A DNA stretch of 64,000 nt from an uncultured Dysgonomonas sp. (GTDB lineage: Bacteria; Bacteroidota; Bacteroidia; Bacteroidales; Dysgonomonadaceae): assembly GCA_900556485.1 (NCBI GenBank), contig USOX01000013.1, positions 11,999-75,998 of the forward strand. Reading direction: 5' to 3'. Numbering within the stretch: the first letter of the stretch is position 1; each line of letters opens with the position of its first letter. The position numbers and the translations under genes are program-made. Positions 26,413 to 36,022 of the stretch are shown here, piece by piece. A model generated the notes under the pieces. It was not told the origin of the DNA and did no database searches. It worked only from the letters and a program-made list of their open reading frames with translations.

Positions 26413-27282
26413 ATGAATAAAACGCAGACAGCCGAAAAAGCTTCATGGTTTAGTATTTTAGGGAATACAGCTTTGGCTCTGTGCAAATGGCTTGCCGGAT
26501 ACTTTGGTAATTCCTATGCCTTGATTGCAGATGCTATAGAGTCTACAGCCGATATTTTTTCTTCTATATTGGTGCTTTTGGGTATTCGTTATTCAAGTAA
26601 GCCTGCAGACGAAAATCATCCATATGGACATGGGCGGATAGAGCCTTTGGTCACTTTTGTTGTAGTTGGCTTTTTAATTATATCAGCCACTATCATTGCA
26701 TTGGAAAGTATAGAAAATATCCGTACACCACATGAGGGGCCAAAAACTTTCACTCTTTTTGTTCTTGGTGCTATTATCCTTTGGAAGGAAGTTTCTTACC
26801 AGCTGGTGATGAGAAAAGCAAAGCAAACAGGTAGTACATCTCTAAAAGCTGATGCATGGCATCATCGTAGCGATGCAATTACCTCGGTGGCAGCATTTAT
26901 AGGTATATCCATTGCTATTTATATGGGTGAAGGATATGAATCGGCTGACGATTGGGCTGCTCTTTTGGCTGCTTTTATTATTCTCTACAACAGCTATCGT
27001 ATACTAAAGCCTGCATGGGGCGAAATGATGGATAAAGATGTCTATGCAGATATGGCACATGATATATCTACATTTGCAAAGAGTATCGATGGTGTTTTAG
27101 ATACAGAAAAATGTCATATCCGGAAGACAGGAATGATCTATTATGTCGATCTCCATATAATTGTTGATAAAAACATCACAGTAAAGGAAGGTCACGATAT
27201 AGCCCATCATCTGAAAGATAAATTGAAGGAATATCGTCCCGAAATTGCGGATGTACTGATTCATGTAGAACCTTCCGAATAA
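26413..27282 (+). CDS. Cation diffusion facilitator family transporter
   Basis: The 289-residue inner membrane protein has six helices and a cytoplasmic C-terminal domain. It shows the helix II metal site (ALIADAIESTADIFSS), the HPYGHGRIE loop and the helix V site (DAWHHRSDAITS). It exports divalent metals such as zinc, iron or manganese in exchange for protons. The exact metal is not deducible. The start at 26413 (ATG) is preferred over the TTG at 26410. Confidence 0.92.
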   Translation: MNKTQTAEKASWFSILGNTALALCKWLAGYFGNSYALIADAIESTADIFSSILVLLGIRYSSKPADENHPYGHGRIEPLVTFVVVGFLIISATIIALESIENIRTPHEGPKTFTLFVLGAIILWKEVSYQLVMRKAKQTGSTSLKADAWHHRSDAITSVAAFIGISIAIYMGEGYESADDWAALLAAFIILYNSYRILKPAWGEMMDKDVYADMAHDISTFAKSIDGVLDTEKCHIRKTGMIYYVDLHIIVDKNITVKEGHDIAHHLKDKLKEYRPEIADVLIHVEPSE

Positions 27283-27286
27283 AAAT

Positions 27287-27310
27287 TAAAAGAGCCAGCC
27301 ATCACTGGCT
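27287..27310 (-). terminator. Terminator for the barrel protein gene
   Basis: A short AGCCAG / CTGGCT hairpin is followed on the minus strand by CTTTTAATTTTTA. Confidence 0.5.
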
Positions 27311-27360
27311 AGCCCTTTACTCAAATTGAAATCTGATTTCTAACCCCTTATGATTATAGG

Positions 27361-28107
27361 TTAGAATCTTACACCTAATTTGATCATAGGTTGTGATAAG
27401 ATTGAGATATTATGATTGTCTGAAGAAAGCAATCCTAATCCTACTTGAGGACGTTCACTATATTTCGAATACTGATAAGAAACCGGACGTATATCAAATC
27501 CTACATATAATGCTGAATTCATAAAATAATCAGCTCCTACAACCGGTGCTATTTTCAAAGCATATGCTTCACCAAGTGTTGCTCCGGTATATTCTTCACT
27601 GTCTTCGGCATTTACTGTAACACGTCCATAGGCATAGCCTATTTCTCCTCCAACTCTTAAAAATAGTTTGTCGCTTTTTGTGTTAAAATAATGATCCGCA
27701 CCTATTCCAATATAATATTGTATATTGTTACCGCTTGGTACAGCATTGTATGTGGGTACTTCACCAGCCTCTATTTCTGAATTATTTCCTGTCTGAGTTC
27801 CTGTTATTTCGCTATAGCCGGGATTGTGGCTGTAGCTTAAGCCTCCTGTCAGTTTCAAAGCCCATCGGTCAGTAACGAACCACTTTCCTTCAATATCTAA
27901 TATAGGCTTTTTATCGAACCATGCATCCATAGGTGCCGATAGTGTGTAGTTAGATAAATTAGGTTTTGGTGCAGATGTCCCGATATATGAACCTACTCCA
28001 AAGTTAAGGGAAACCATTAGGTCACCTTTTTTAGGTTCTGTATTGTTTTGGGCAAAAGCCAAAAGGTTGGAGGACAGGAGCATTGTTAAATATAATATTT
28101 TTCTCAT
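27361..28107 (-). CDS. Outer membrane beta-barrel protein
   Basis: The 248-residue protein has a signal peptide ending LLAFAQ. The mature part has alternating hydrophobic residues and glycine-rich turns, and ends in the aromatic residue of MIKLGVRF, as barrel proteins do. It looks like the small OmpA/OmpW-type barrels of Bacteroidetes. It lies 80 bases downstream of a large coiled-coil lipoprotein gene on the same strand, though a terminator lies between them. Confidence 0.72.
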   Translation of the reverse strand: MRKILYLTMLLSSNLLAFAQNNTEPKKGDLMVSLNFGVGSYIGTSAPKPNLSNYTLSAPMDAWFDKKPILDIEGKWFVTDRWALKLTGGLSYSHNPGYSEITGTQTGNNSEIEAGEVPTYNAVPSGNNIQYYIGIGADHYFNTKSDKLFLRVGGEIGYAYGRVTVNAEDSEEYTGATLGEAYALKIAPVVGADYFMNSALYVGFDIRPVSYQYSKYSERPQVGLGLLSSDNHNISILSQPMIKLGVRF

Positions 28108-28125
28108 TTTAGCTTCTGTTTTTAT

Positions 28126-28164
28126 TAAAATGAGTTGAGGAATGGGTTTCCTCCCTCAACTCAT
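28126..28164 (-). terminator. Terminator after the coiled-coil lipoprotein gene
   Basis: An 11-bp stem (ATGAGTTGAGG and complement) is followed on the minus strand by TTTTAATAAA. Some read-through into the barrel gene is possible. Confidence 0.75.
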
Positions 28165-28187
28165 ATTTGTAAGATTAACCTTTTAGT

Positions 28188-29888
28188 TTATTTAGTTCTT
28201 GCGTCAATGATTGCTTTTGCAGAATCTGCTTGTTTTTGAGCAGCACTCAATAGCATTTCTAATTGAGCTATTTTTGCTTTATCTGCTGCTATTTGGTTTT
28301 CTAATACAGATATAGCATAATTGTTATTAGTTTCGAAATCAACTAAGGCTGTTTTCAAGTTGTTTATATCAATTTTAGCTTCTGCTATATCATCTTCTAA
28401 TCCTTTTATTTTGCTTTCTTTTATAGCTTCCAGATTAGTACCATTAAATGCAGCATTCTCTAGGGTCTGATAATAAGATTTTAATGCATTAGCTTCTCCC
28501 ATTTTTGCTGCTTTAGCTTCGTAAGCAGCAGTATATTCATTCGAAGCTTTAAGGTAAGCATCTCTTAGTATTGTTGGCGTTGATTCATCTTTATATAAAG
28601 CTTTAACGTCTTCTATATTTGCAATTTCACCTGTAATCCAATTTACTTGATAAGTCGCATTAGTAAGTGAGTATTGTGCATTAGTAAGCTTTGTTTGTCC
28701 TTCCTGATATTTATTATATTTATCAGTTTCAGCAACTTGAGCCGCATTATATTTAGTTGATGCTGTTGTAACGGCAGCATCTGCTGCATCTTTTTGAGCT
28801 TGAGTAGAGCTTGGATTGTTGTACACAGTTTGTTGATCTTCTCTTGCTTTTTCTAATTCTGTATATGCAGTCTCTCTGTTTGTTTCAGCTGTTCTGTATT
28901 CCTTATGTAATCCCTCTAGTTTAGATGTTGCATCTTTAAAATCTGCATCAGCTTTTGTTTTATTAGCATTAGCTTTTGTCAGATCAGCTTTTAAGTCTGT
29001 TAGTTTTACATTTAATTCAGCGATAGAATAAACATTCCCTGTTGTACTATTATAAGCTGCATTGCGAAAATCATCCCATATAGTCCAGGCATTATCCATT
29101 GCAATCTCAGCTTGTAATCTTTTGTTTTCAAGAGCAGGTATTTCAGTAAATAGCAGTTTAGCCTCATCTGATTTTGCTTTTTTAATTTCGTTATTGATAT
29201 TTTGTAAATCAGAAGTTAATAATAAATCTTCCCAGCTTTTTAGTTCTGCAGAATAACCTTCGATAGCTGCATTTAAATCAGCAATATTACGCTCGGTTTT
29301 TCTTGTAAGTTCATCTAAAGCATCTTTTTTATTTGCTTTAAGACTAACCAAAAGCTTCTCATCTTTAAGTAACTCAATTTTCTTTCCAGCCAATTGAATT
29401 GAGTAATCATTTACTTCACTAATAGCATCCTGATATGCCAGGATTGCACCTTTTAAAGCAGGATCTTCAGCATCAGCCTTAGCCATTTCTTCTTTTAAAG
29501 CTTGTTCTGCTTGCAATAAGGCCAATTTGTGTTTTTCTAAGTCAGCTTCGGCTTGTTTAATTAGTGCAGCTGTTGTTGCCTCAAGTTCTTTCAGTTCAAG
29601 CTCAAATCTTTGTTTGTCTTGCTCTGTTTCTGCAGCTATTTTAGCAGTTTCAATCTCTATTCTTTTTGCTTCGGCATTTTTCAGAGCTGCTTCCGCAGTA
29701 GCAATAATTTTAGCTGCTTCTCCTTGAGCAATTTGATGAGCTGCTTCTGCTTTCCAATATTCGGCTTTGGCACCGCGTAATTCAACAACACTTTGCGACT
29801 CCGAATCGTCAACACATGATGTAGTAGTGAATACTATTCCTGTACATGTTAAGGCTAATACAGGAAGATAAAACTTCAATTTTCTCAT
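28188..29888 (-). CDS. Large coiled-coil lipoprotein
   Basis: The 566-residue protein has a lipoprotein signal ending TTTSC, with the acylated cysteine at residue 25. Almost all the rest is Ala-, Glu- and Lys-rich heptad sequence (for example AEAALKNAEAKRIEIETAK), predicted to form long coiled coils. A less regular middle contains several Tyr/Asn-rich stretches. It is probably anchored to the outer membrane and extends as a rod or spacer. Function is unknown. It is transcribed away from an S24-type repressor whose candidate operator lies in the shared promoter region. Confidence 0.75.
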   Translation of the reverse strand: MRKLKFYLPVLALTCTGIVFTTTSCVDDSESQSVVELRGAKAEYWKAEAAHQIAQGEAAKIIATAEAALKNAEAKRIEIETAKIAAETEQDKQRFELELKELEATTAALIKQAEADLEKHKLALLQAEQALKEEMAKADAEDPALKGAILAYQDAISEVNDYSIQLAGKKIELLKDEKLLVSLKANKKDALDELTRKTERNIADLNAAIEGYSAELKSWEDLLLTSDLQNINNEIKKAKSDEAKLLFTEIPALENKRLQAEIAMDNAWTIWDDFRNAAYNSTTGNVYSIAELNVKLTDLKADLTKANANKTKADADFKDATSKLEGLHKEYRTAETNRETAYTELEKAREDQQTVYNNPSSTQAQKDAADAAVTTASTKYNAAQVAETDKYNKYQEGQTKLTNAQYSLTNATYQVNWITGEIANIEDVKALYKDESTPTILRDAYLKASNEYTAAYEAKAAKMGEANALKSYYQTLENAAFNGTNLEAIKESKIKGLEDDIAEAKIDINNLKTALVDFETNNNYAISVLENQIAADKAKIAQLEMLLSAAQKQADSAKAIIDARTK

Positions 29889-30033
29889 AATTAAAATGCT
29901 AGTGATTAATAATTTAGTTATTCGTCATTAAATTTTTTGTGGTAACTTTATTTGTTTATAAATATTAAAATATATGAAAATCATATGTTTACATGATATT
30001 TATCTAACTTTGCTTGTTAATTTAAGATAGAAG

Positions 30034-30082
30034 ACAATATTTTATACAATATTTCATTGCAAATATACAATTAAATATTGTA
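30034..30082. promoter_or_regulatory. Candidate operator region upstream of the S24 repressor
   Basis: The 17-base palindrome TACAATTAAATATTGTA lies at 30066-30082, 45 bases before the repressor start, and two direct half-sites ACAATATTT at 30034 and 30046 precede it. The identical 17-mer recurs at 30283-30299 inside the repressor gene. The site lies between two divergent genes and could control both. Confidence 0.6.
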
Positions 30083-30127
30083 GAAAAAAGTATTTTTTGA
30101 TTTTATTTATAAAAATATAAGCTAAAA

Positions 30128-30772
30128 ATGAATGATGCTTGGGATAGACTGGAGAAGGTTATTAAATCAACAGACTTGTCAATCAATAAATTTGCAGAAT
30201 CAATTGGTCTTAAAAGATCGGAAAACCTATACAGGATAAAAAAGGGGAAAAATTCAATAAGTAAGGATCTCGCAGAAATAATTACAATTAAATATTGTAA
30301 TTTTAGTAAGTCATGGCTATTGACAGGCGAAGGGACAATGTATGCCAATGGACAAGAAGAAGCTAAAACCTCCATAAAAAAAATACCATTCTACGATTCC
30401 ATAATATTAGATTCTGATGGAGTTGAAGAAATGACATTAAAAGAACCGCTTTATTATATAGAAGTTCCTACACTTGCCAATTGTGATTTGGCTGCATTAT
30501 TTGTAGGAGAGTCTATGAAGCCCGAAATACCGTCAGGAGCCATTGTTACATTAAAGGAAATTGCATTATCTCAAGTACTTCCTGGAGAAATGTATATGAT
30601 TGTTACAGATAAATATACTACCATTAAATATGTAAGGAATGTTACAAATAATGATTCACTCCTGAGATTGATTCCAAAGAATACAGAAGCATATGATGAA
30701 ATGTTGTTGGATAAATCTTTTGTTCGTCGTTTGTTTTTGGTAAAGGGAGTTATCTCTACTAAGGTTATGTGA
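30128..30772 (+). CDS. S24/LexA-type repressor with N-terminal helix-turn-helix
   Basis: The 214-residue protein combines an XRE-like DNA-binding start (LSINKFAESIGLKRSENLYRI) with a C-terminal S24 peptidase domain. The catalytic serine is in FVGESMKPEIPSG (Ser129) and the lysine in TTIKYVR (Lys167), so both dyad residues are present. An Ala/Cys-Gly cleavage site is not obvious. Such proteins are phage-type or stress-response repressors inactivated by self-cleavage. No phage genes are nearby; it sits alone, divergent from the coiled-coil lipoprotein gene. A palindrome upstream is repeated inside the coding region, which suggests autoregulation. Confidence 0.83.
   Translation: MNDAWDRLEKVIKSTDLSINKFAESIGLKRSENLYRIKKGKNSISKDLAEIITIKYCNFSKSWLLTGEGTMYANGQEEAKTSIKKIPFYDSIILDSDGVEEMTLKEPLYYIEVPTLANCDLAALFVGESMKPEIPSGAIVTLKEIALSQVLPGEMYMIVTDKYTTIKYVRNVTNNDSLLRLIPKNTEAYDEMLLDKSFVRRLFLVKGVISTKVM
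30283..30299. promoter_or_regulatory. Second copy of the candidate operator, inside the repressor gene
   Basis: This is exactly the 17-mer found at 30066-30082 (TACAATTAAATATTGTA). It encodes part of ITIKYCNF in the linker after the DNA-binding domain. A site here could block elongation or allow looping with the upstream copy. Confidence 0.5.
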
Positions 30773-30829
30773 TTGCTATACATTTTTAATGCATAGATAA
30801 AAGAAAAAGATAAAATTGCAGATATTAAT

Positions 30830-30873
30830 AAATGAAGAGGGTTATTTCATCAGAAATAACCCTCTTCATTTAT
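30830..30873. terminator. Strong hairpin between S24 repressor and frd/sdh operon
   Basis: An 18-bp perfect stem (AATGAAGAGGGTTATTTC and complement, loop ATCA) lies 17 bases after the last frd/sdh gene. It probably terminates the minus-strand operon and may also stop repressor transcription. Confidence 0.85.
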
Positions 30874-30889
30874 TATAAGGAAAAAATAC

Positions 30890-31645
30890 TTAGTCTTTAA
30901 GCTTTGCCTTCAGGAACTCACGGTTCAAACGTGCAATATTACTGATTGAAACGTTTTTAGGACATTGCATTTCACAAGCCTGAGTGTTAGTACAGTTACC
31001 GAAACCTAGCTCATCCATTTTCGAAACCATTGCTTTTGCACGGCGAGCAGCTTCAACACGTCCTTGAGGCAACAATGCTAATTGGCTAACTTTAGCTGAA
31101 ACAAATAACATTGCCGATCCGTTTTTACATGCAGCAACACAAGCTCCACATCCAATACAAGAAGCAGCATCCATAGCCTCATCCGCATCTTTCTTCGGGA
31201 TTGGAATTGCATTAGCATCAGGTATACCTCCGGTGTTTACGCTTACATAACCACCAGCTTGCATAATTTTGTCAAATGCAGTGCGGTCTACCATCAAGTC
31301 GCGGATAACAGGGAAACCTGCCGAACGCCAAGGCTCTATAGTAATAGTTTCACCATCTTTGAACTTACGCATGTGTAACTGACAAGTTGTTACGTCTTCG
31401 TCCGGTCCATGAGGATGTCCGTTAATATAAAGGCTACACATACCGCAGATACCTTCGCGGCAGTCATGATCGAATACTACAGGCTCTTTACCTTCGTTGA
31501 TTAATGTTTCGTTCAGTATATCAAGCATTTCAAGGAATGAGCTTTCTGTCGAAATGCCATCAAGTTTATATGTCTCATAAGCTCCTTTTACTTTAGGACC
31601 TCTTTGACGCCAAACTTTTAATGTTATATTTATTAGTTTTTCCAT
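30890..31645 (-). CDS. sdhB: Fumarate reductase/succinate dehydrogenase iron-sulfur subunit
   Basis: The 251-residue protein carries the 2Fe-2S ligands in [16 protein letters not shown] and the 4Fe-4S/3Fe-4S ligands in [11 protein letters not shown] and CEMQCP. It passes electrons between the flavoprotein and the membrane cytochrome b. In anaerobic Bacteroidetes this enzyme usually works as a quinol:fumarate reductase (frdB by function), though it may run both ways. It is the third gene of the C-A-B operon. Confidence 0.95.
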   Translation of the reverse strand: MEKLINITLKVWRQRGPKVKGAYETYKLDGISTESSFLEMLDILNETLINEGKEPVVFDHDCREGICGMCSLYINGHPHGPDEDVTTCQLHMRKFKDGETITIEPWRSAGFPVIRDLMVDRTAFDKIMQAGGYVSVNTGGIPDANAIPIPKKDADEAMDAASCIGCGACVAACKNGSAMLFVSAKVSQLALLPQGRVEAARRAKAMVSKMDELGFGNCTNTQACEMQCPKNVSISNIARLNREFLKAKLKD

Positions 31646-31663
31646 TGTTTTCTGAGTTACAAG

Positions 31664-33637
31664 TTACGCTTTATAGTTTCTTTGTTGTCTAACTACAAAT
31701 TCGTAGTCAAGAGGTTCTTTAATAAGCTCAGGAGCAGAATCTTCTCCGGTGAATTTCCAACATGAAACATAAGAATAGTTTTCGTCGTCGCGCATAGCCT
31801 CACCTTCAGGAGTCTGATATTCTTCACGGAAGTGTCCACCGCACGATTCGTTACGGTTTAGTCCGTCATAAGCCATCAATAATCCTATTTCGATGAAGTC
31901 TGCTAAACGTAAAGCTTTTTCTAATTCAGTGTTCAAATCGGAAGCATCTCCCGGAATACGGACATTAGACCAGAATTCCTTTTTCACTGCCTTAAGCTCT
32001 TCTATAGCTTTCTCTAACGATTCTTTTGTACGAGCCATACCAACGAAATCCCACATAATAAGACCAAGTTGTTTGTGGATAGAATCTACCGAGCGTTTAC
32101 CTTTAATACTCATCAGTTTGGCAACCTTTTCTTTCAGTTCGTTTTCAGTCTGAGTAAATTCAGGAAGATCAGTACTGAAACGTGGAACAGAAATCTGGTC
32201 AGCCAGATAATTTTGAATTGTATATGGAAGTACGAAATATCCGTCAGCCAAACCTTGCATCAACGCAGATGCACCAAGGCGGTTAGCTCCGTGATCCGAG
32301 AAGTTAGCCTCTCCAAGGGCGAATAGACCTTTGATGGAAGTCATCAACTCATAATCTACCCAGATACCACCCATTGTATAGTGGATAGCAGGATAAATCA
32401 TCATTGGAGTCTCATATGGATTTTCGTCTACAATTTTATCATACATTTGAAACAGGTTACCATATTTAGCCTCTACCACATCTTTACCTAAACGGTTGAT
32501 AGCATCAGCAAAATCAAGGTAAACAGCAAGCCCTGTTGATCCAACTCCGAAACCTGCATCACATCTTTCTTTTGCAGCACGTGAAGCAACGTCACGAGGT
32601 ACAAGGTTACCGAAAGCAGGGTAGCGTCTTTCCAGATAGTAGTCTCTGTCTTCTTCTTTTATTTGAGTTGGTTTTAGTTTTCCTGCACGGATTGCTTCTG
32701 AGTCTTCTTTCTTTTTAGGAACCCAGATACGTCCGTCGTTACGAAGTGATTCCGACATCAAAGTAAGTTTCGATTGGAATTCTCCATGAACAGGAATACA
32801 AGTAGGGTGGATTTGAGCAAAGCAAGGGTTTGCAAAATATGCACCTTTTTTATACGCTTGGATAGCAGCAGAACCGTTCGACCCCATTGCATTAGTAGAA
32901 AGGAAGAATGTATTTCCATATCCACCGGTTGCAATTACTACAGCGTGAGCTGCGAAGCGCTCCAGTTCTCCTGTTACAAGGTTACGGGCAATAATACCAC
33001 GCGCACGTTCTTCGCCGTTGTTGTCTTTTACAAGAACAACGTCAAGCATTTCGTAGCGTGTATAAAGTTTTACACTGCCTTTGTTTACCTGACGGCTTAA
33101 TGCAGAGTAGGCACCTAATAATAATTGTTGTCCTGTTTGTCCTTTAGCATAGAATGTACGCGACACCTGTGCTCCACCGAACGAACGGTTATCAAGCAAA
33201 CCTCCGTATTCGCGAGCAAAAGGTACTCCCTGTGCAACACATTGGTCGATGATGCTGTTTGCTACTTCAGCCAAACGGTGAACGTTTGCCTCACGTGCAC
33301 GATAGTCACCACCTTTTATTGTATCGTAGAACAGACGGTAAACAGAGTCACCATCGTTTTGATAATTCTTTGCAGCATTGATACCTCCCTGTGCAGCGAT
33401 AGAGTGAGCACGGCGAGGTGAGTCTTGAATACAGAAGTTCAACACATTGAAGCCCATCTCTCCAAGAGAAGCGGCAGCAGAAGCTCCTGCAAGACCTGTA
33501 CCTACTACAATAACGTCCAAACGGCGTTTATTGGCAGGATTCACCAGTTTTTGGTGAGCCTTATAGTTGGTCCATTTTTCAGCTAATGGCCCTTCAGGTA
33601 TTTTCGAATCTTTTTTCGGATCTAGTATAGTACTCAT
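31664..33637 (-). CDS. sdhA: Fumarate reductase/succinate dehydrogenase flavoprotein subunit
   Basis: The 657-residue catalytic subunit has the FAD-binding start [21 protein letters not shown], the covalent-flavin histidine region [14 protein letters not shown], the [11 protein letters not shown] segment, the [16 protein letters not shown] catalytic arginine block, and [18 protein letters not shown]. It interconverts fumarate and succinate at the cytoplasmic face of the membrane. Its length and partner genes fit the di-haem B-type enzyme of epsilonproteobacteria and Bacteroidetes. It is 18 bases upstream of the iron-sulfur subunit. Confidence 0.96.
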   Translation of the reverse strand: MSTILDPKKDSKIPEGPLAEKWTNYKAHQKLVNPANKRRLDVIVVGTGLAGASAAASLGEMGFNVLNFCIQDSPRRAHSIAAQGGINAAKNYQNDGDSVYRLFYDTIKGGDYRAREANVHRLAEVANSIIDQCVAQGVPFAREYGGLLDNRSFGGAQVSRTFYAKGQTGQQLLLGAYSALSRQVNKGSVKLYTRYEMLDVVLVKDNNGEERARGIIARNLVTGELERFAAHAVVIATGGYGNTFFLSTNAMGSNGSAAIQAYKKGAYFANPCFAQIHPTCIPVHGEFQSKLTLMSESLRNDGRIWVPKKKEDSEAIRAGKLKPTQIKEEDRDYYLERRYPAFGNLVPRDVASRAAKERCDAGFGVGSTGLAVYLDFADAINRLGKDVVEAKYGNLFQMYDKIVDENPYETPMMIYPAIHYTMGGIWVDYELMTSIKGLFALGEANFSDHGANRLGASALMQGLADGYFVLPYTIQNYLADQISVPRFSTDLPEFTQTENELKEKVAKLMSIKGKRSVDSIHKQLGLIMWDFVGMARTKESLEKAIEELKAVKKEFWSNVRIPGDASDLNTELEKALRLADFIEIGLLMAYDGLNRNESCGGHFREEYQTPEGEAMRDDENYSYVSCWKFTGEDSAPELIKEPLDYEFVVRQQRNYKA

Positions 33638-33683
33638 ATCTGTTTTTCTTTTAATCTTTAACTAAAAATAATCAGTGCTCGAC

Positions 33684-34385
33684 TTATGCTAGTGGGCATA
33701 ACATAGCTCTTGCGTAGAAATAGATAGTAACAAATGCAAACGCAAGGCAGATAACTGTAGCTACCACTTGTCCAATTACTTTCCAACGGTTCATCCAAAT
33801 CTGATTGTTCCATCCTATAGTTTGGATAGCACTCCAGAATCCGTGAGATAAGTGGAACCATAGTGCCACATACCATACCAAATAAGCTACAACAACCCAA
33901 GTCTGGCTGAAATAGTATTTGATAAATGCTGCTCCATCTTGAGGAGATACCACCGCATTACCAAGTTCAACTTCGTGATGTCCCATCAATTCTGTGAACA
34001 TCATTTTGTACCAGAACTGGCTAAAGTGTAGAACCATAAACCCGATAACGATTACTCCCAAAACAAACATGTTCTGAGAAGCCCATTCTACATTTCGTGG
34101 ACGTACACTTATTGCATAAGGGTCATTTCCGCGAGCTTTACGATTCTGTATAGTCAGAATAAGTGCATACAGGAAGTGGATTCCCACAAGACCTGCTAAA
34201 GCAACTGTTCCTGCAACGGCATACCAGTTAGCACCAAGAAGGGCACAAATCGTGTTGTAAGCCTCCTCCGAAAATACCGCAGTTACGTTCATTGCTGCGT
34301 GAAACAGCAAAAACAAGACAAGAGCGACCCCAGAGATGCTCATTATCAACTTCTTGCCAATAGAAGATTTAAGTAACCAACTCAT
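33684..34385 (-). CDS. sdhC: Fumarate reductase/succinate dehydrogenase cytochrome b subunit
   Basis: The 233-residue membrane anchor has five helices and histidines placed as haem b ligands (LLFHAAMNV, GIHFLYALIL, LHFSQFWYKM, WFHLSHGFWS). This is the single-chain di-haem type that anchors the enzyme and exchanges electrons with menaquinone. It is the first gene of the operon. A near-consensus promoter lies about 100 bases upstream. Confidence 0.94.
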   Translation of the reverse strand: MSWLLKSSIGKKLIMSISGVALVLFLLFHAAMNVTAVFSEEAYNTICALLGANWYAVAGTVALAGLVGIHFLYALILTIQNRKARGNDPYAISVRPRNVEWASQNMFVLGVIVIGFMVLHFSQFWYKMMFTELMGHHEVELGNAVVSPQDGAAFIKYYFSQTWVVVAYLVWYVALWFHLSHGFWSAIQTIGWNNQIWMNRWKVIGQVVATVICLAFAFVTIYFYARAMLCPLA

Positions 34386-34480
34386 AAAATTAAAATTGTT
34401 TTAGTTATATTGAATAGTTAATTATTTAGCTGATAATTATAGAAAATAACCATATGTAATTGCTTTTTTCTATTACCATG

Positions 34481-34511
34481 CAAAAGTAGATTAAATAAAG
34501 CTATTTTCAAA
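34481..34511 (-). promoter_or_regulatory. Promoter of the sdhCAB operon
   Basis: On the minus strand TTTG (34508-34511), a 19-base spacer and TACTTTTG (34481-34488) match the Bacteroidetes -33/-7 consensus exactly. Confidence 0.75.
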
Positions 34512-34939
34512 GGAAAACAAGGTGTTTTTCCCTGCAAAATGTTTTTCGTTTATGCTCCAGTTTTTCAATGAACTTTTTCAGGCTTACTGAATATAAAAGG
34601 TTACAAAAGTAACACCTCTTAGCAGATTAATACAATTTAATATCATCAAATTGACAATCAATCATTAAGGTATTAAACTGCGTTTGTTTTCCTTATTGAA
34701 AAAAGCAAGGAAACGCACTCTTTGGCGGAACTTCCGTTACCAGATCGTTACCACTTTTCAGTAACGAAAACTACTGCCAAAGATAGCAAAACAACATGGT
34801 TTAAAGGGTAAAAAGGTAAAGTTATTTATTCTCCGGCAATCAAATTTGACCGGAAGATTTTATAGCACCAGTCAGCCTTACATTTCATAGATTCCTGTAG
34901 CTCATTTAAAAGTAAATTCAAAAACAGAAAAATGAGCCT
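34512..34939. other. Chromosome/element junction region, no gene
   Basis: The region lies between the sdhC promoter and the integrase gene. It holds a degenerate GTGACA-type repeat (AAAAGGTTACAAAAGTAACACC, read in two parts, near 34594), an imperfect inverted repeat around 34680-34715 (GCGTTT...CCTT / AAGG...AAACGC), and repeated GTTACC / GTAACG words at about 34735-34766. The left attachment site of the mobile element should lie here, but its core cannot be fixed without the other end. Confidence 0.45.
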
Positions 34940-36022
34940 ATGAAACAAGAATTGAAGGTTTTGTTCTACCTGAAAAAGAACCATGTGAAAAAGAATAACC
35001 TCTGCCCGGTGATGGGACGTATACGTATTGGTAAATCCATGTCCCAATTCAGCCTGAAAATAGATGCTGATTCCCAGTTATGGGATACCAAAGCAGGGCG
35101 GATGATCGGGAAAAGCAAATCAGCGCAGGAAAACAACCGTGCCATTAACCGTATCAGCCTGATTATCCATATCCGCTACAAAGAATTATGTAAAATTAGC
35201 TTGGTAGTTGATGCCAATGACCTGAAAAATGCCATTCAGGGCATAGCATCAACGCAAGAGACTGTCCTGGATTCATTCACAAAAATGAATGACGATATTG
35301 CCTTGCGTATAGGTAAAGATTATAGCCAGGCTGCCTATGGACAATACCTTCACGCCTATAAAGCCCTTGAAGGATTTATACGACAAAAACTCAAATTATA
35401 CGATATACCCTTTAAAGCATTAACTTATTCCCATATCGAAGACTATTATAATTATTTACGTGTAGACCGTAAATTCTCTATCGGTACAAGCGGCTCCTAT
35501 TTGATTTATTTTCGTAAGATTGTCCGCAATGCAGTAAATGAAGGAATCTTATCCCGCGATCCATTTTACGGGTTTAATGCCGAAAAGGCAGATGTAATCC
35601 ATAAATCCCTGACAAAAGAAGAATTAGATAAGTTTATGTCATTTGGGCCTAAGAGTGAACGACAGAAAAAGGTCAAAGATATTTTTGTTTTCGGCGTTTT
35701 TACAGGTCTTTCATACATCGATATGAAGAATCTGAATTGTGATGAAATTAAAATAATGGAGGATGGCAGTAGATGGATTGTCTCTAAGCGGCGAAAAACG
35801 GGTGTAGAATACCGGGTGCGCTTGCTGGATGTTTCTCTAGCCATTATTGAAAAATATAAAGGACAGGTTGCGGATGGAAAAGTTCTTGATGTTCCTGATA
35901 AGATGGCAGTACACCGGGGACTTAATTCCATTGCGAAGAAATGCGGTATTGATAAGAAGCTCGGAATCCACGTAGCAAGACATAGTGAAAAATGTTATCC
36001 TTTAGCAATCAATAAATTATAG
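34940..36022 (+). pseudogene. Tyrosine recombinase (integrase), truncated before the catalytic tyrosine
   Basis: The 360-residue frame has an N-terminal SAM-like core-binding domain (residues about 90-200) and the start of the catalytic domain. As in IntDOT, the first catalytic arginine is replaced: TGLSYIDMKNL has Ser. The box HVARH is present near residue 345. After it the sequence diverges (SEKCYPLAINKL, stop), whereas intact relatives continue for 50-60 residues through a second histidine and the nucleophilic tyrosine. The break is near 35987. No remainder was found within the window. The protein cannot cut DNA as read. Confidence 0.82.
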
